Source: Picochlorum sp. 'celeri'
Taxonomy: Eukaryota > Chlorophyta > Trebouxiophyceae
NCBI GenBank assembly: GCA_010909725.1
Contig: JAACMV010000010.1
Span: forward strand, 523,501-587,500
Direction of reading: 5' to 3'
DNA length: 64,000 nucleotides
Shown one piece after another: positions 1 through 11,100 of this stretch. The translations under genes were made by a program, and so were the position numbers. Position 1 is the first letter of the stretch; every line of letters starts with the position of its first letter. The notes beneath the pieces are model-generated. The model searched no databases. It saw nothing but the letters and a program-made list of their open reading frames with translations, and was not told the DNA's origin.

Positions 1-1538
1 CAGCATCCAATGAGCATAAATCTGGATTCTGGAGAAGCTTGACGACATAGTCGTCTAACGCGCGTCTTCTGCTTTCAATATACTCTGGGGAGAAGCCATG
101 CCCAAAGAGCCTCTTGCCTGGCAAGCTCAACGTATACCCTTTTGTCGCCCGAATCGTCCTATGCAGCGATTCAAAATGCCTATATCGACGACTCACTGTC
201 CATTCCCCACGGTCGTCTCCAACTCGAATTCGATACACGACAAAGTCTCTCGCTTCGTTTGAGTTGATCTCTGCAGAGGACACGTGAGCAGACGGTTTTC
301 CCTTGAACTTGCCACCACTACTTTGCTGATGATTGTATTCATCAGGGCTGCTTATTCTCTTGATTGTCTCCAATATAGTATGAGGACTCATAAAACCACC
401 TGTTGATTCTTGCGCATCGTCATCATCACTTGACTCATTACCATCAACAACCTTCTCCTCAAGTGCAACTGTCTGCAACACCTTGGTCGTTTGATTCCAT
501 ACTCCTCGCAATTCAGATGAAGGCCTTGCAACATCATCTGCACAACTCAGATTTTCTCCTCGGCGCGACAACAACGTCAGCAACCCATTCATCCATTTCT
601 GAAATCTGTATGGACTACACTGTTCTAGCACTTTTCTCAACACACATGCACTCAACATTTCCCTCGACACAACCCTTGACAACACTCTATTACTATACAC
701 AGGATCCGCTAACATTGAGATGACAGAATCCGACATGTGCTTCAACACGGCATAATGCGCCTTTGGATTCTCAAACCCGGGGTGCAAGTTGGAATCTCTT
801 GCCAGCATCCGTCTCAACATCTCCTCTGTCCTCTCATCCAATTGAGGCACATTCTCGTCCCAATCGACGTTCATTTCAGAAAGTAAAGCTTGCTTAGCGT
901 CACGAAAAATATCAATTTGATCGATCAACATATCCACCAGATCACAGCACAATTGGTGCAAATGTAGATGAGTCCTTGCCCTTTTGGCCAACCTTCCAAA
1001 GGCACCATTCAGCAAAGCCCTCACCTCTGCTGGAAATTCCTTATCAGGTGTAAGATGAGAATACCACGTATCATAGATAAACTCTTGCACGATATGCCCT
1101 GCGAATGAAAACCAAGCCTCGGACACCACATCAGAGTTGACATCCTTTCTCCATGCATCCTTTGCCTGCACACCTCGCAACAGCTGATCTCCTTCAGAAG
1201 GATTCTTCTTCTGATAATGCACTTTCAAATCTGCTGCCGACTTGTGTCTCTTGGACACCCCGCGAAGAATACTTGTATTTTTGGCAGTACTCGCCTGCTG
1301 TTTCCTCTGGGACTGAGCAACAAGAGCAAATAGCCCTATCACCAATCCCAACAACCCAAATGCCACCTTCCCATCAACATCTGAACGCACACAAACACCA
1401 CATCTCTTCGTTAGGATGGTGATCCCGCTGGATCAAGACAAATCATGTGTCATACGTACAATAACTACTTAAACCTCCAGTGTAGGCAGCAAGCACAATC
1501 AAAATCACCCGAGTTGACGCTGTCAACGCCAAACCCAT
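1..1538 (-). CDS. PXA/PX-domain sorting nexin with N-terminal membrane hairpin (3' end outside the window)
   Basis: The protein resembles SNX13/SNX14/Mdm1-type nexins, which anchor in the ER or vacuole membrane and tether organelles or handle lipids. I place the start at 1538: exon 1 is 1538-1460, the intron is 1459-1381 (GTACGTAT...TTCAG, with a CTAAC branch-like sequence), and the frame is then open to base 1. Two hydrophobic segments lie at about residues 10-23 and 32-50 (VAFGLLGLVIGLFALVA in the second). A PXA region covers about residues 100-305, with the family-like WYSHLT and FPAEVRALLN. An acidic linker follows, then a PX domain from about residue 400 with RRYRHFESLH and a LPGKRLFG stretch before the YIESRRRALDDYV helix. 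I see no RGS domain between PXA and PX. Any C-terminal nexin domain would lie beyond the left edge. The family assignment is firm; the precise role is inferred. Confidence 0.85.
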
Positions 1539-1697
1539 CTCGTATTCAACAAAAATAAATTTAAAATACGTCCAAATGGATAGAAACCATATCAGACCGT
1601 AACACTGAGAAATCTAACATTCCGTGACGCTCGGATGCAGGTATTCCTTTTACTCGCCATATTCTACGAAAACGAATTCATTTTTACATTATTCAGA

Positions 1698-3233
1698 TTA
1701 AGAAGAAGAAGATGGCGCTGGGATTTTATCAATTCCCATCATGTATGGCCTCAGAGGCTCTGGGATCAAGATGCTGCCGTCCTCTTGCTGGAAATTTTCA
1801 AAAATAGCCACAATCATTCGTGGTACAGCACACGCTGTCGCATTCAATGTATGAACAAACTGCGTGGGGACCTTTTTCTTCTTCTTTTTGGTCGTCGTTT
1901 GGGTATCCGCCGCTACATGTGGTCTATATCTAATGTTCAATCGCCTGCTTTGGTAATCAGTGCAGTTGCTGGCAGAGCTGATTTCTCCATACCGTTCCAG
2001 CCCTGGCATCCACGCTTCAATATCATACTTTCGATAGGCTGGGGCACCTAGATCTCCTGAAGGCATATCTAATACCTTGAAGTGAAGACCAAGTTCTTCG
2101 AACATGTCTATTTCAATGTCCATGAGTTCCTGGTGGAGCTGCTCACTCTGTTCTGGTGTGCAGACAACAAACATTTCCACCTTGCTAAACTGGTGAACTC
2201 TGTAGAGTCCCTTTCCTGCTGTCCCTGCTGCTCCTGCTTCTGTCCTAAAGCATCTTCCGAATGCAGCCACTTTGACCGGCAGCTCTTCCTCTGACAGAAT
2301 AGAGTCCATGAACACACCACCCAGTGGGATCTCTGCGGTTCCGGTCAGGCACAGTTGGGAATCCTCAACGCTGTAAATCTGTGTTCCTTCACCTCGGGGT
2401 TGGAACCCACACTTTTCTAATACAGATTCTCTCACCAAGTCGGGCGTTATCATCGGTTCAAAGCCCTTTGCATAAATCTTCTGCATGGCATAGTTCACCA
2501 GAGCCAGTTCCAACAGGGCAGCCTCCTTTCTCAAGTAGTAAAATTTGGTTCCACTCACGGACGACCCATGCTCGAAATCCAACACACCCAATGCTTCACC
2601 CAAAGAAACATGATCTTGAACATTCTCAAACTCAAATGCCCGCTGACTCCCAACCTCTCTCAGAACCACAGCCTCCTCCTCCCCTCCCACAGCAACATCT
2701 GGATGTGTCAAGTTGGGAAGTTTCTTCCCCTCCTTCTGCAACGCTGTCTCGATCACATGCAACTTCGCATCAATATCATCAAGCTTTTCTTTCAACTCTT
2801 TTCCTGTCGCAATCAGCGCCTGCCTTTCGCTATCCTCTAATTTCCTCTTCATAGCAGAACTGTTCTCATTCCTGGCAGCCCTCACAGCCTCAGCTTCCTG
2901 CGTAAGCTCCACAAATTCATTATACAACCTCACCACTTCATCTGGATTCGCAGATGTCACAAATCTGTCCGAACAATTCTTCCTAATCAGATCCACATTG
3001 TCCCTGACAAACTTGAAATCAATGTGAGCACGATACCCTCCTGCTTCTGCCGCCGATGGATGCTCTGTTTGATGATCCACGACCGCTTTTGTCGCATATA
3101 CCCTTTCCCTAATACAATGTACGCCTGCAATGCGCGATTGAGATGTCAATCCACGCAGAAGAACTAGTGGAGGGGAATATCGCTGCGGCGATACCCACAA
3201 GGATCCCATGATTCTACTCGCTACTGTTCTCAT
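1698..3233 (-). CDS. Seryl-tRNA synthetase, organelle-type
   Basis: This 511-aa class II aminoacyl-tRNA synthetase charges tRNA-Ser with serine. The N-terminal tRNA-binding coiled coil spans about residues 75-175 (FVRDNVDLIRKNC, then charged helices). Motif 2 is FRTEAGAAGTAGKGLYRVHQ and motif 3 is NATACAVPRMIVAIFENFQ. The first 60 or so residues are Arg/Ser-rich with almost no acidic residues, like a mitochondrial or plastid leader, and the core is bacterial in type. An insertion of about 14 residues ending in six lysines (TTTKKKKKKVP) sits just before motif 3, where other enzymes have only a few residues. There is no intron. The ATG at 3233 lies only 14 bp downstream of the aspartate aminotransferase stop on the same strand; the next in-frame ATG is eight codons further on. 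A cytosolic enzyme is presumably encoded elsewhere. Confidence 0.93.
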   Translation of the reverse strand: MRTVASRIMGSLWVSPQRYSPPLVLLRGLTSQSRIAGVHCIRERVYATKAVVDHQTEHPSAAEAGGYRAHIDFKFVRDNVDLIRKNCSDRFVTSANPDEVVRLYNEFVELTQEAEAVRAARNENSSAMKRKLEDSERQALIATGKELKEKLDDIDAKLHVIETALQKEGKKLPNLTHPDVAVGGEEEAVVLREVGSQRAFEFENVQDHVSLGEALGVLDFEHGSSVSGTKFYYLRKEAALLELALVNYAMQKIYAKGFEPMITPDLVRESVLEKCGFQPRGEGTQIYSVEDSQLCLTGTAEIPLGGVFMDSILSEEELPVKVAAFGRCFRTEAGAAGTAGKGLYRVHQFSKVEMFVVCTPEQSEQLHQELMDIEIDMFEELGLHFKVLDMPSGDLGAPAYRKYDIEAWMPGLERYGEISSASNCTDYQSRRLNIRYRPHVAADTQTTTKKKKKKVPTQFVHTLNATACAVPRMIVAIFENFQQEDGSILIPEPLRPYMMGIDKIPAPSSSS

Positions 3234-3247
3234 CGGAATATATTACA

Positions 3248-4637
3248 TTAAAAATTGCGAACACTATCGTCGATCGCCTGTGCTAGGTATTCTGCCTTGG
3301 CCTCATTGAGACCAGCCAAGGAAATGCGCCCATCCTTGGTCATGTACACATGCCATTTCTGAGTCATATTCTCCACCTGAGGGACCGTGCATCCCGTGTA
3401 GGTGAACATGCCGATCTGAGAGGTGATGAAGCTCCAATCCTTGTCTGGATTCAACCTTTCCAAATGGCCTTGCAGGACGGCTCTGACATTCTTGATACGC
3501 CCTGACATGTGCTGCATCTCTCCTCTCCATTCATCGAACAAATCTTCGTTACCCACGACTTCGGACACAATACGAGCTCCATGCACAGGAGGATTACTCC
3601 AGACAGCTCGAGCCAATCTTTTGAGTTGACTCAACACGCGACCAGCAGTCTCGCTGTCCTTTGTAATGACATTCAGAGCTCCAACACGCTCTCCATAGAG
3701 TCCAAGATTCTTACTATACGATTGAGCCACGAAAAACTCCATTCCACGAGACTCAAAGTACCTTGGGGCGTACGCATCCTCATCCAAACTTCCAGATGCA
3801 AATCCCTGATAGGCCACATCAAAGAAGGCTACATGTCCCTTCTTCTCGATGGCATCCGCAATCGTGGCCCACTGTTCTTTTGTAGGATCGATTCCAGTAG
3901 GATTGTGAGCGCAACCATGCAGCAAAATCACGGATCCCTCTGGAGCTGCCTCAATATCTGCAATCATACCAGCAAAGTCCAAGCCAACAGTCTCCTGATC
4001 AAAGTATCGATAGGTATCCCATGGCACGCCCGCCAATGCGAAAATATTCTTATGATTTGGCCACGTTGGGTTGGAAATATACACCGTCTTGCCCGGCAAG
4101 AACTGATGAATGAACTGAGCAGCAATGGCAAGAGACCCTGTCCCAGACAGAGCCTGCAACGTTGCCACACGATTCTCTTTCAACGCAGCAGAGTCATTTC
4201 CCAAAAGTAACTGAACCGTAGCCTCACGGAATGATGCCAATCCTTCGATAGGAAGGTATTCTTTGTTTTCCTGAGCCTTGAGCATACGCTCCTCTGCCGT
4301 GCGAACCACGTTCAACACATATGGCTTCAATTCCTCCGTTCTATACGCTCCTACTCCCAGATTCAACTTGTTAGGATCCGTATCAGCTTTGAATGCCTCT
4401 GTAATACCCAAAACCAAATCAGGTGGAGCTTGTTCCACGTCACCGAGCATACTCTTGTTTGTAGATGCATTGCAACGTTGCTGAGCGGATGATGACGCCA
4501 TCTGCAGATACGAAAATAGTATTACATCCAAATGTGCCATTATCGAATACAATGTGGCATCATACCTTGAGACACGAGGGAGAAAGAGCGCTAGATGCCT
4601 TCTGCACGATGGCCCGTCGAAGTCCTTGTTGTTGCAT
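3248..4637 (-). CDS. Aspartate aminotransferase, probably mitochondrial
   Basis: This PLP enzyme interconverts aspartate/2-oxoglutarate and oxaloacetate/glutamate. Exon 1 is 4637-4566 (24 codons), the intron is 4565-4502 (64 nt, GTATG...CTGCAG), and exon 2 runs from 4501 to the stop. Exon 1 encodes a basic leader free of acidic residues (MQQQGLRRAIVQKASS) that joins in phase 0 to an ATG opening exon 2. That makes an internal start at 4501, giving a leaderless cytosolic form, formally possible. Family landmarks are NLGVGAYR, CAHNPTGIDPT and the Schiff-base lysine in SYSKNLGLYGERVG. The mature length of about 420 residues is normal. The stop codon is 14 bp from the start of seryl-tRNA synthetase, so the two may share overlapping transcripts. 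Confidence 0.93.
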
Positions 4638-4721
4638 TCCTTTGATCGTTTTCAATCTGGATGTGATGAAAAATAGTCTTATTGATACACTTGGGTGGTC
4701 GGGGATGAGGCAATGGTATAG

Positions 4722-4761
4722 AACCCTGGATCCAGGGCGGCGATGGCTGGACTCCAGGGTT
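4722..4761. repeat. Nested inverted repeats upstream of aspartate aminotransferase
   Basis: A perfect 14-bp palindrome, CCCTGGATCCAGGG, lies at 4724-4737. AACCCTGGA (4722-4730) is also inverted against TCCAGGGTT (4753-4761). The element is 85-125 bp upstream of the aminotransferase ATG, in the 243-bp gap between that gene and psbX. A dimeric regulator site is plausible but unproven. Confidence 0.5.
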
Positions 4762-4880
4762 TGGGAATTAAAAAGAACATTATGGATTATTGTTCAAGAT
4801 TACATGCGCACTAAAATGTGAGAGATAAGATGCAATCCTGACTCTTTTTCATACATCATACGATTGTATGTCTGTCATAT

Positions 4881-5676
4881 TTACTTGCGGTTGACTGGGT
4901 CGAAAGAAGAGACTGCGCTGACTGCCACGGCAATGGCACCGAGCACAAGACCTCCAGCAACAACAGAGTTCAAGAGGTTCTTCAATGATGGGGTCACGGC
5001 AGCCTCGGCCACCAATGGGTGGGCCATCATGGCTCCCATACCGACAGTCACTCCAGCCATGACCTTCTCGACGTCCTTCTTCTCCACGGCGCTGCATCAT
5101 AGAGGAGCATGGTGTTGAGAGGTGAGTGGTAACAAGACACTCGGTCAAAAGATACTTTTGACCGAAAGATTTAATCAATCATAGTACACATCATACCTTG
5201 CCATGACTGGACGGGCAACGGCCACGCGAGAGGAGGTTCTCTTGACGGAGACTGCACAGAATACAACACCAAGTCATGTCAGTGACCATCAGAATGCCCA
5301 CAACCGCAACGAGAGCAAGGACACAGATGAGTGTCTGCCTTCTGTTCTTTCCTATGCTGTCTGCTGTAATCCAGTGCGAATTGCCCGATGATGCGGTTCA
5401 ATTTGATCATAATCAAGATTAAAACGTAGATTCTGGTTCATACAGGCAACGCCTGCCGTATGTCGCCAGAGATTGGCGATTGACCCAACCGTAGCGATTC
5501 CCAGGACTCATCCAGCCATCATCGGGCAATAGAACGCACATATTTCAGCAAATATACATAGATCTATTGTTTCAAAGAGGGAAAGATCGCGTTGATGAGG
5601 TAGACGTACCAGAAGCTCCAGCCATTGATTTACGGGCCACCACTGGGCGAGACAAGCATACTGCGCTGCAGGCCAT
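4881..5676 (-). CDS. psbX: Photosystem II subunit PsbX, nuclear-encoded precursor
   Basis: PsbX is a single-helix thylakoid subunit at the edge of photosystem II near cytochrome b559. Three exons join in phase: 5676-5610, 5251-5197 and 5091-4881, separated by introns of 358 and 105 nt. The product is 110 aa. Residues 1-45 ([18 protein letters not shown], then [12 protein letters not shown]) look like a stromal transit peptide. [21 protein letters not shown] is split here only for description: [10 protein letters not shown] then [11 protein letters not shown] looks like a thylakoid-transfer signal ending in an A-x-A site. The mature part starts near [17 protein letters not shown], has one transmembrane helix and ends in SSFDPVNRK, matching plant PsbX (SPSLKNFL...FDPVKR). 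The first intron is the longest in the window. Confidence 0.93.
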
Positions 5677-5857
5677 TGCTACTATATGTGATCTGGGATG
5701 TGGTTGTAGAAACAAAATCTATGTGAATTAATGAATGTCCGTGGGATGGGATGGAGTGGACAACAAGAACCAGCAACCACGGGTGATCGGATCACGACTT
5801 TATCCATTCAATCCCGAAAGTGTGTCTCGATTACATTTTAAATTTAAATTACGGAGT

Positions 5858-7579
5858 TCACTGGAGTTTGTCATCTCGACCATCATGGGACATGATCACG
5901 TCGACTCGTTTTAACAGCGTATCACATGATTGAAGTACCTCCAAGACTGCTGTAGCTGCTGTTCGGCGATTGGAATCGTCCATGTGGTGCATTCGTATGA
6001 ATTGTATGCGTTGGCGGCATGATGCCCTCAGAGATCCTATTGTTTCCTGAGCAGGTAGTACTGCACTGATGATCTTGCCTTGGGCGGGTGCTTTATGTTT
6101 CTGGGTTAGGAGTGTGGAGCATACGAGGAGTAATGTCCCAAGCATGTGTTTCACCTCTGTCATCATGCTTGCCTCTGTCATCATCATGATGGCATTGGTT
6201 TCTTTTCCTTTTTTTACTCCTTCTTCTTCTTCCTTTCCTTCTTCTTCTCTGTGATTAATCAGAGTGCAAGAATTGACTATATCTGATAATAATGATGGTG
6301 GAATAATATCATATGTATCAAAATTGCCATGTTCCTGTGTGGATGCATGAGACATCATGATGCCATTCCACATGGCACAAAGCATTCTCTCCTCCAGCTT
6401 GAGGGTTGGGACATCCCTTCCGTCGAGTGAGGCGGCCTTTGTTCCATCGTCTTCAGTATGGCATGCCTCTCGTAATGTATTCCATGCCATGCAATATCCA
6501 GGGACACGGCATGCCCATTGAAATAGTTGGTCTGAATAGCATGCAAGCAAGAGCAATACTCGCGCACAGGCAGTGCACTGGGGCTCCCGAATAAACGCTT
6601 GAATACAACATATGTACACGCCCTTTTGTATCATGATACTTTCTATGCGGTTTTGAGACGATGGGACCTTGGGTATTGTTCGTACGAGGTACTCAATACA
6701 AGCAGCAGCTGCCAGCACCAGACTCTTCGTGTCAGAGTGGTGTCTGTCTGCCAACTCGACGGAAATCATGTCGGTCAATACTCGCAATACATCCGACCAT
6801 GTAACAACGTCTGAATCCATGACAATGTTGGCAGTCATGTGTCCGAGAAGAATCCGAAATTCCTTCACCATTGCTGCATGAGCATCTGCAGTCTTCCATG
6901 CCAACAGCATGGAATACACGGCGTGCGCCACCTTTCTCGATCGCCGACACACCTGCTGTAATAAAGATATGAACATGTTCATTCTCTGTATTCGTTCGTC
7001 ATCAGCGCCGACGACTATTCTATTCAGACATGCTTCACATGCCCGGACCAATGATCCAGACTCCCATGCATCATCCAACAACAATGTATCCAGCGTGTCT
7101 GGCCAGAAAAACGTTTTATAATACCCATCATGTATATCTAATGGTATTTCCACCATACCAATTATATGGAATAGATGAAGACCGTATAATTCTTGCCACA
7201 GCACCACCTGCCCTCCTCCCTGATCCGATGAGGCACCGCGATGCAGATTTTCCATGATGGTGCGCCGCGCCCGTCCATCTGCTTCCATCATATACGATGC
7301 AATGACGCCTTCTGCACCTCGTTCCATATCCGTCGTACAGAATCGAATCAATGACACCGCATCATCATCATCTTCAAGCAATGGATAATCAAATGTCAAC
7401 CTTGCATACAGGTCTCTTTTGTCCTTCCTCCAGTCAGCATCTTCTTCTTGTTGGTGGTGGTGGTGTTCTTTTGAAGATGGCGTCTCTTGGTCAACAGCAG
7501 CACGACTAGAAGGAGAGGAGGACGCCAACTGCTCCTCCAAAGCCTGGACAGCCAACCTAATAAACTCTTGTCTGTCCAT
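5858..7579 (-). CDS. Unrecognised 573-aa protein, probably helical solenoid
   Basis: A single uninterrupted frame with ATG at 7579. I do not recognise the family. Residues 15-50 are low-complexity, with Ser, His (HHHHQQ) and acidic residues. Residues 50-430 are rich in amphipathic helices carrying Leu/Ala/Cys patterns (for example LVRACEACLNRIVVGADDER and CARVLLLLACYSDQLFQWAC), as in armadillo or HEAT-like repeats. An acidic/lysine-rich spacer (EEEGKEEEEGVKKGKE) near residue 455 precedes a last helical part. No transmembrane segment or catalytic motif is evident. Codon usage and helical periodicity support a real protein. It is divergently arranged to acetyl-CoA carboxylase, across 569 bp. 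Confidence 0.7.
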   Translation of the reverse strand: MDRQEFIRLAVQALEEQLASSSPSSRAAVDQETPSSKEHHHHQQEEDADWRKDKRDLYARLTFDYPLLEDDDDAVSLIRFCTTDMERGAEGVIASYMMEADGRARRTIMENLHRGASSDQGGGQVVLWQELYGLHLFHIIGMVEIPLDIHDGYYKTFFWPDTLDTLLLDDAWESGSLVRACEACLNRIVVGADDERIQRMNMFISLLQQVCRRSRKVAHAVYSMLLAWKTADAHAAMVKEFRILLGHMTANIVMDSDVVTWSDVLRVLTDMISVELADRHHSDTKSLVLAAAACIEYLVRTIPKVPSSQNRIESIMIQKGVYICCIQAFIREPQCTACARVLLLLACYSDQLFQWACRVPGYCMAWNTLREACHTEDDGTKAASLDGRDVPTLKLEERMLCAMWNGIMMSHASTQEHGNFDTYDIIPPSLLSDIVNSCTLINHREEEGKEEEEGVKKGKETNAIMMMTEASMMTEVKHMLGTLLLVCSTLLTQKHKAPAQGKIISAVLPAQETIGSLRASCRQRIQFIRMHHMDDSNRRTAATAVLEVLQSCDTLLKRVDVIMSHDGRDDKLQ

Positions 7580-8148
7580 ATCAATACATGCTTGTTGGCA
7601 GTTTACAATTTCTGGACTTCTGCCATCATCATCTAATCAATGATTCATTCATATAATGTATTTGTTGCAGATAATATCAGGCAGAGAGGAATCAGAATTC
7701 CAATGGAATTGAATGCCCAGTCACCGTCAGTGAAAAAGTCCGTAAATAGACTATTTAAATCAATTGATTGCAACATGCCTTTGTCTTTTCCTGGGAGGCT
7801 CGAACTAGTGTCAACGACTCTCTCATCAGAAAATACGCGCATCTGATGTGATTATCTGCCACACCGCTGGATATCTGATATATCAATTGCAATAAAAATC
7901 TATTGGTGTCGTAGATTTGGATATTCAGTGGGAAAACATTGTTTCTTTTTGTGCGCTCGTGTTGTTTGACTCGAGGCACTGACGTGTTCTGACACGGATT
8001 TGTAGTAGAATTTGCTACCGACGTAGTAGATTGTACTATTACATTATTATTGAAATATAACGTGTGAAATATTGGACTGTTACGAGCCTGCTGTGGAGTG
8101 GCAAGGAATTCTTCTTTGGAGGCACAGGAAGAGTTGACCACTTCTGAC
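7580..8148. promoter_or_regulatory. Divergent intergenic region upstream of acetyl-CoA carboxylase
   Basis: This 569-bp stretch separates the start of the 573-aa gene (minus) from the first in-frame ATG of acetyl-CoA carboxylase (plus). It is AT-rich with no long ATG-initiated frame of coding character. The carboxylase frame stays open back to a TGA at 8065-8067 but has no ATG before 8149, so most of this is promoter and 5' UTR. An unseen upstream leader exon cannot be excluded. Confidence 0.5.
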
Positions 8149-11100
8149 ATGACTCGCTCTCAGGAGATGGTACCAGAGGATGCATCGCCCCAAGTGGGCA
8201 AGAATACTGATAGTGTAGTCGAGAGTGTTGTGGAGAAGAAGGTGGTGGCGAAGCAAGAGTCGGCATTGCCTATTTCCCTGTCCATGTCGTTTGACAATAT
8301 GCACGGGTGCGTTGTTGTGTTGTAGGTTTGGGGTGAGTATGGGTATGTATTTGAGACATGTTATGATGTTTGTAGGGATTCTGTTGGGGTTCCAAAGCAT
8401 TCAAAAGAGACGTATGAGGCGTTGGATGCCATGGTAGAAAAGTTGGGAGGTGACAAGCCTGTTCACTCAGTCCTAGTTGCGAACAATGGTCTTGCTGCCG
8501 TGAAGTTCATTCGTTCTGTGAGGAATTGGGCATTCAAAAGATTTGGGGATGAGCGTGTGGTGAATTTGATCGCCATGGCGACGCCAGAGGACATGATGGC
8601 CGATGCAGAGCACATCAGGCTGGCTGACCAGTTTATTGAAGTTCCTGGTGGTCGCAATGTGAACAACTACGCCAACGTACAGTTGATCGTTTCTCTTGCG
8701 TTGAGAACTCGAGTTGATGCTGTGTGGCCTGGATGGTGCGTGACACCTTGTGTGGATGGTGTGCATGAGTATTCTGTAATCTAATGTCGGTGTCTTGGTC
8801 ATGTAGGGGTCATGCATCTGAGAAACCAGAGCTGCCAGAGCTCTTGGGTAATACGCCTACTGGTGTGAGATTTATTGGACCAGGGCAGTACGCCATGGCT
8901 GCGCTTGGAGATAAGATTGGCTCGTCAATCTTGGCTCAGTCAGCTGGTGTGCCAACATTGCCTTGGAGTGGAGACGGTGTCATGATCAAGTACGAAGATT
9001 GTGACAATGGCGAAATCCCGGACGATATATATGATAAGGCGTGCCTTCATAATGTGGCTGAAGCTATTGCCTGCTTTGAGAGGATCAATGCACCTATTAT
9101 GCTCAAGGCATCGTGGGGAGGTGGAGGCAAAGGAATCCGCATGGTGAAGCATGTGGATGAGGTGCCCAACGCATTCAAGCAAGTGCAAGCAGAAGTTCCA
9201 GGATCTCCCATCTTTGCCATGAAGCTCGCGAGGAGGAGCAGGCATTTGGAAGTTCAGTTGTTGGCTGATATGCATGGAAATGTATGTTCTGTTTTCAGCA
9301 GAGATTGCTCTGTGCAGAGACGTCACCAGAAAATTGTTGAAGAGGGACCTGTAACTGTAGCACATGCTGAGAAATTAAACCATATGGAAAGCTGTGCCCG
9401 CTCCCTTGCCAGGAGTGTAAAGTATGTTGGTGCTGCCACAGTTGAGTATCTCTATGCCATGGAGGATGATGAGTACTGCTTCTTGGAATTGAATCCTCGT
9501 CTCCAAGTGGAGCATCCAGTCACTGAGTGGATTTCTGGGGTGAATATCCCTGCTTGTCAGTTGCTTATTGCACAGGGTGTGCCTCTTCATGCAATCCCTG
9601 ACCTACGCCGACTGTATGGGAAGGACCCAGAGGGTACTGACCCTATTGATTTCGAAGATTTCAATGCCCGCAATCCGCCATCTGGTCATGTTGTAGCTGT
9701 CAGAATTACAGCAGAAAATGCGAACGCTGGGTTCAAGCCGACTGCCGGGAAGATTGAGGAGATTTCTTTCAGAGGTACCCCTGATGTGTGGGGCTACTTT
9801 TCAGTCAAAGGAGGTGGCTCGGTCCATGAGTTCTCTGACTCTCAATTCGGCCATTTGTTTGCAAAGGGGGAGAATAGGAATGCTGCTATCCGTGCTATGG
9901 TGGTTGCGTTGAAGGAACTCAAAATCAGAGGGGAGATCCGAACAAATTCTGACTATGTCTGTGATTTGATACAAACAAGTGATTTTATCGGGGATTCTCA
10001 CGACACCGGGTGGTTGGATAAGAGAATCGCAGAGCAAATCACGACAGAAAGCCCACCTTGGCATTTGTCTGTTGTATGCGGTGCAGCCGTGAGAGCAACT
10101 CAAAATTTCAACAGGAAACAAATAGAGTACCTTGGGTACCTGGAGAAGGGGCAGCTTCCCCCAGCCAGAATTTCTATGAACACTTCTGTTGAATCATTTG
10201 TTGTTGATGAGGAGAAGTTCTCTGTTGAGGTCTCTCGAACTGGTCCTCAGAGTTTGTCCATGCGACTGAATGGCTCCACTCTTGATGTGGTGGCACGAGA
10301 ATTGAATGATGGAGGGCTACTGATCCAGTTGGACGGCGTCTCTCACGTTGTTCATGCTGAAGAAGAACCCAGTGGAACAAGGTTGCTGATTGGAACAAGC
10401 ACATGCCTACTGTCAAATGAGCACGATCCATCCCAGTTAACCTCCTTATCCACAGGGAAATTAATCAGGTATTTGGTTGAGGATGGAGCCCACATCCAAG
10501 CAAACACAGCATATGCTGAGATTGAAGTCATGAAGATGGTTATGGAGCTCACGTGCCCTTCATCTGGAGTGATAACATTTGAGATTCCAGAAGGGTCAGT
10601 TCTGGCTCCAGGCAGTCTCATTGCTCGCCTCAAGTTGGACGACCTTGCATCTGTCAAGACAGCAACCCCATTCACGGGACAATGGCCTGAGGTTGGACCT
10701 CCAGTCGTACGGGCTGACGGAGTGCAAAAGAGATTCAACGAGTCAGTTACAAGTGCGGACAACATCCTGGCTGGCTATCCTAACCCAGTCGATTCAACTG
10801 TTTCAATTCTGAGAGAAACAGCCAGCGACCCCACCCTGCCACTGTTGCAATGGGATGAAGCATATGGAGTTGTTTCGAGCCGTTTACCACATAAATTGGC
10901 ATCACTTCTAGAGAAAATCGTGGATGAGTGCGCAACCGATCTGAACAAGGGTCTGAAGGAGAAAGCTGAGCATGGTGACCTGGATGCAATATCAAGAAGC
11001 TGCATGGAAACTTTGCTTGGAACCATGACACAGGAAGTATCACAAACTCCGCCCGAGGATATCGCTGCTTTGGAGCAGCTTCTTGAGCCTTTGATTGAAG

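Noticed and set aside
403..1422. Plus-strand frames of about 90-106 codons near the left edge
   Set aside because: They lie opposite the continuous PXA/PX coding frame on the minus strand, which has clear domain matches.
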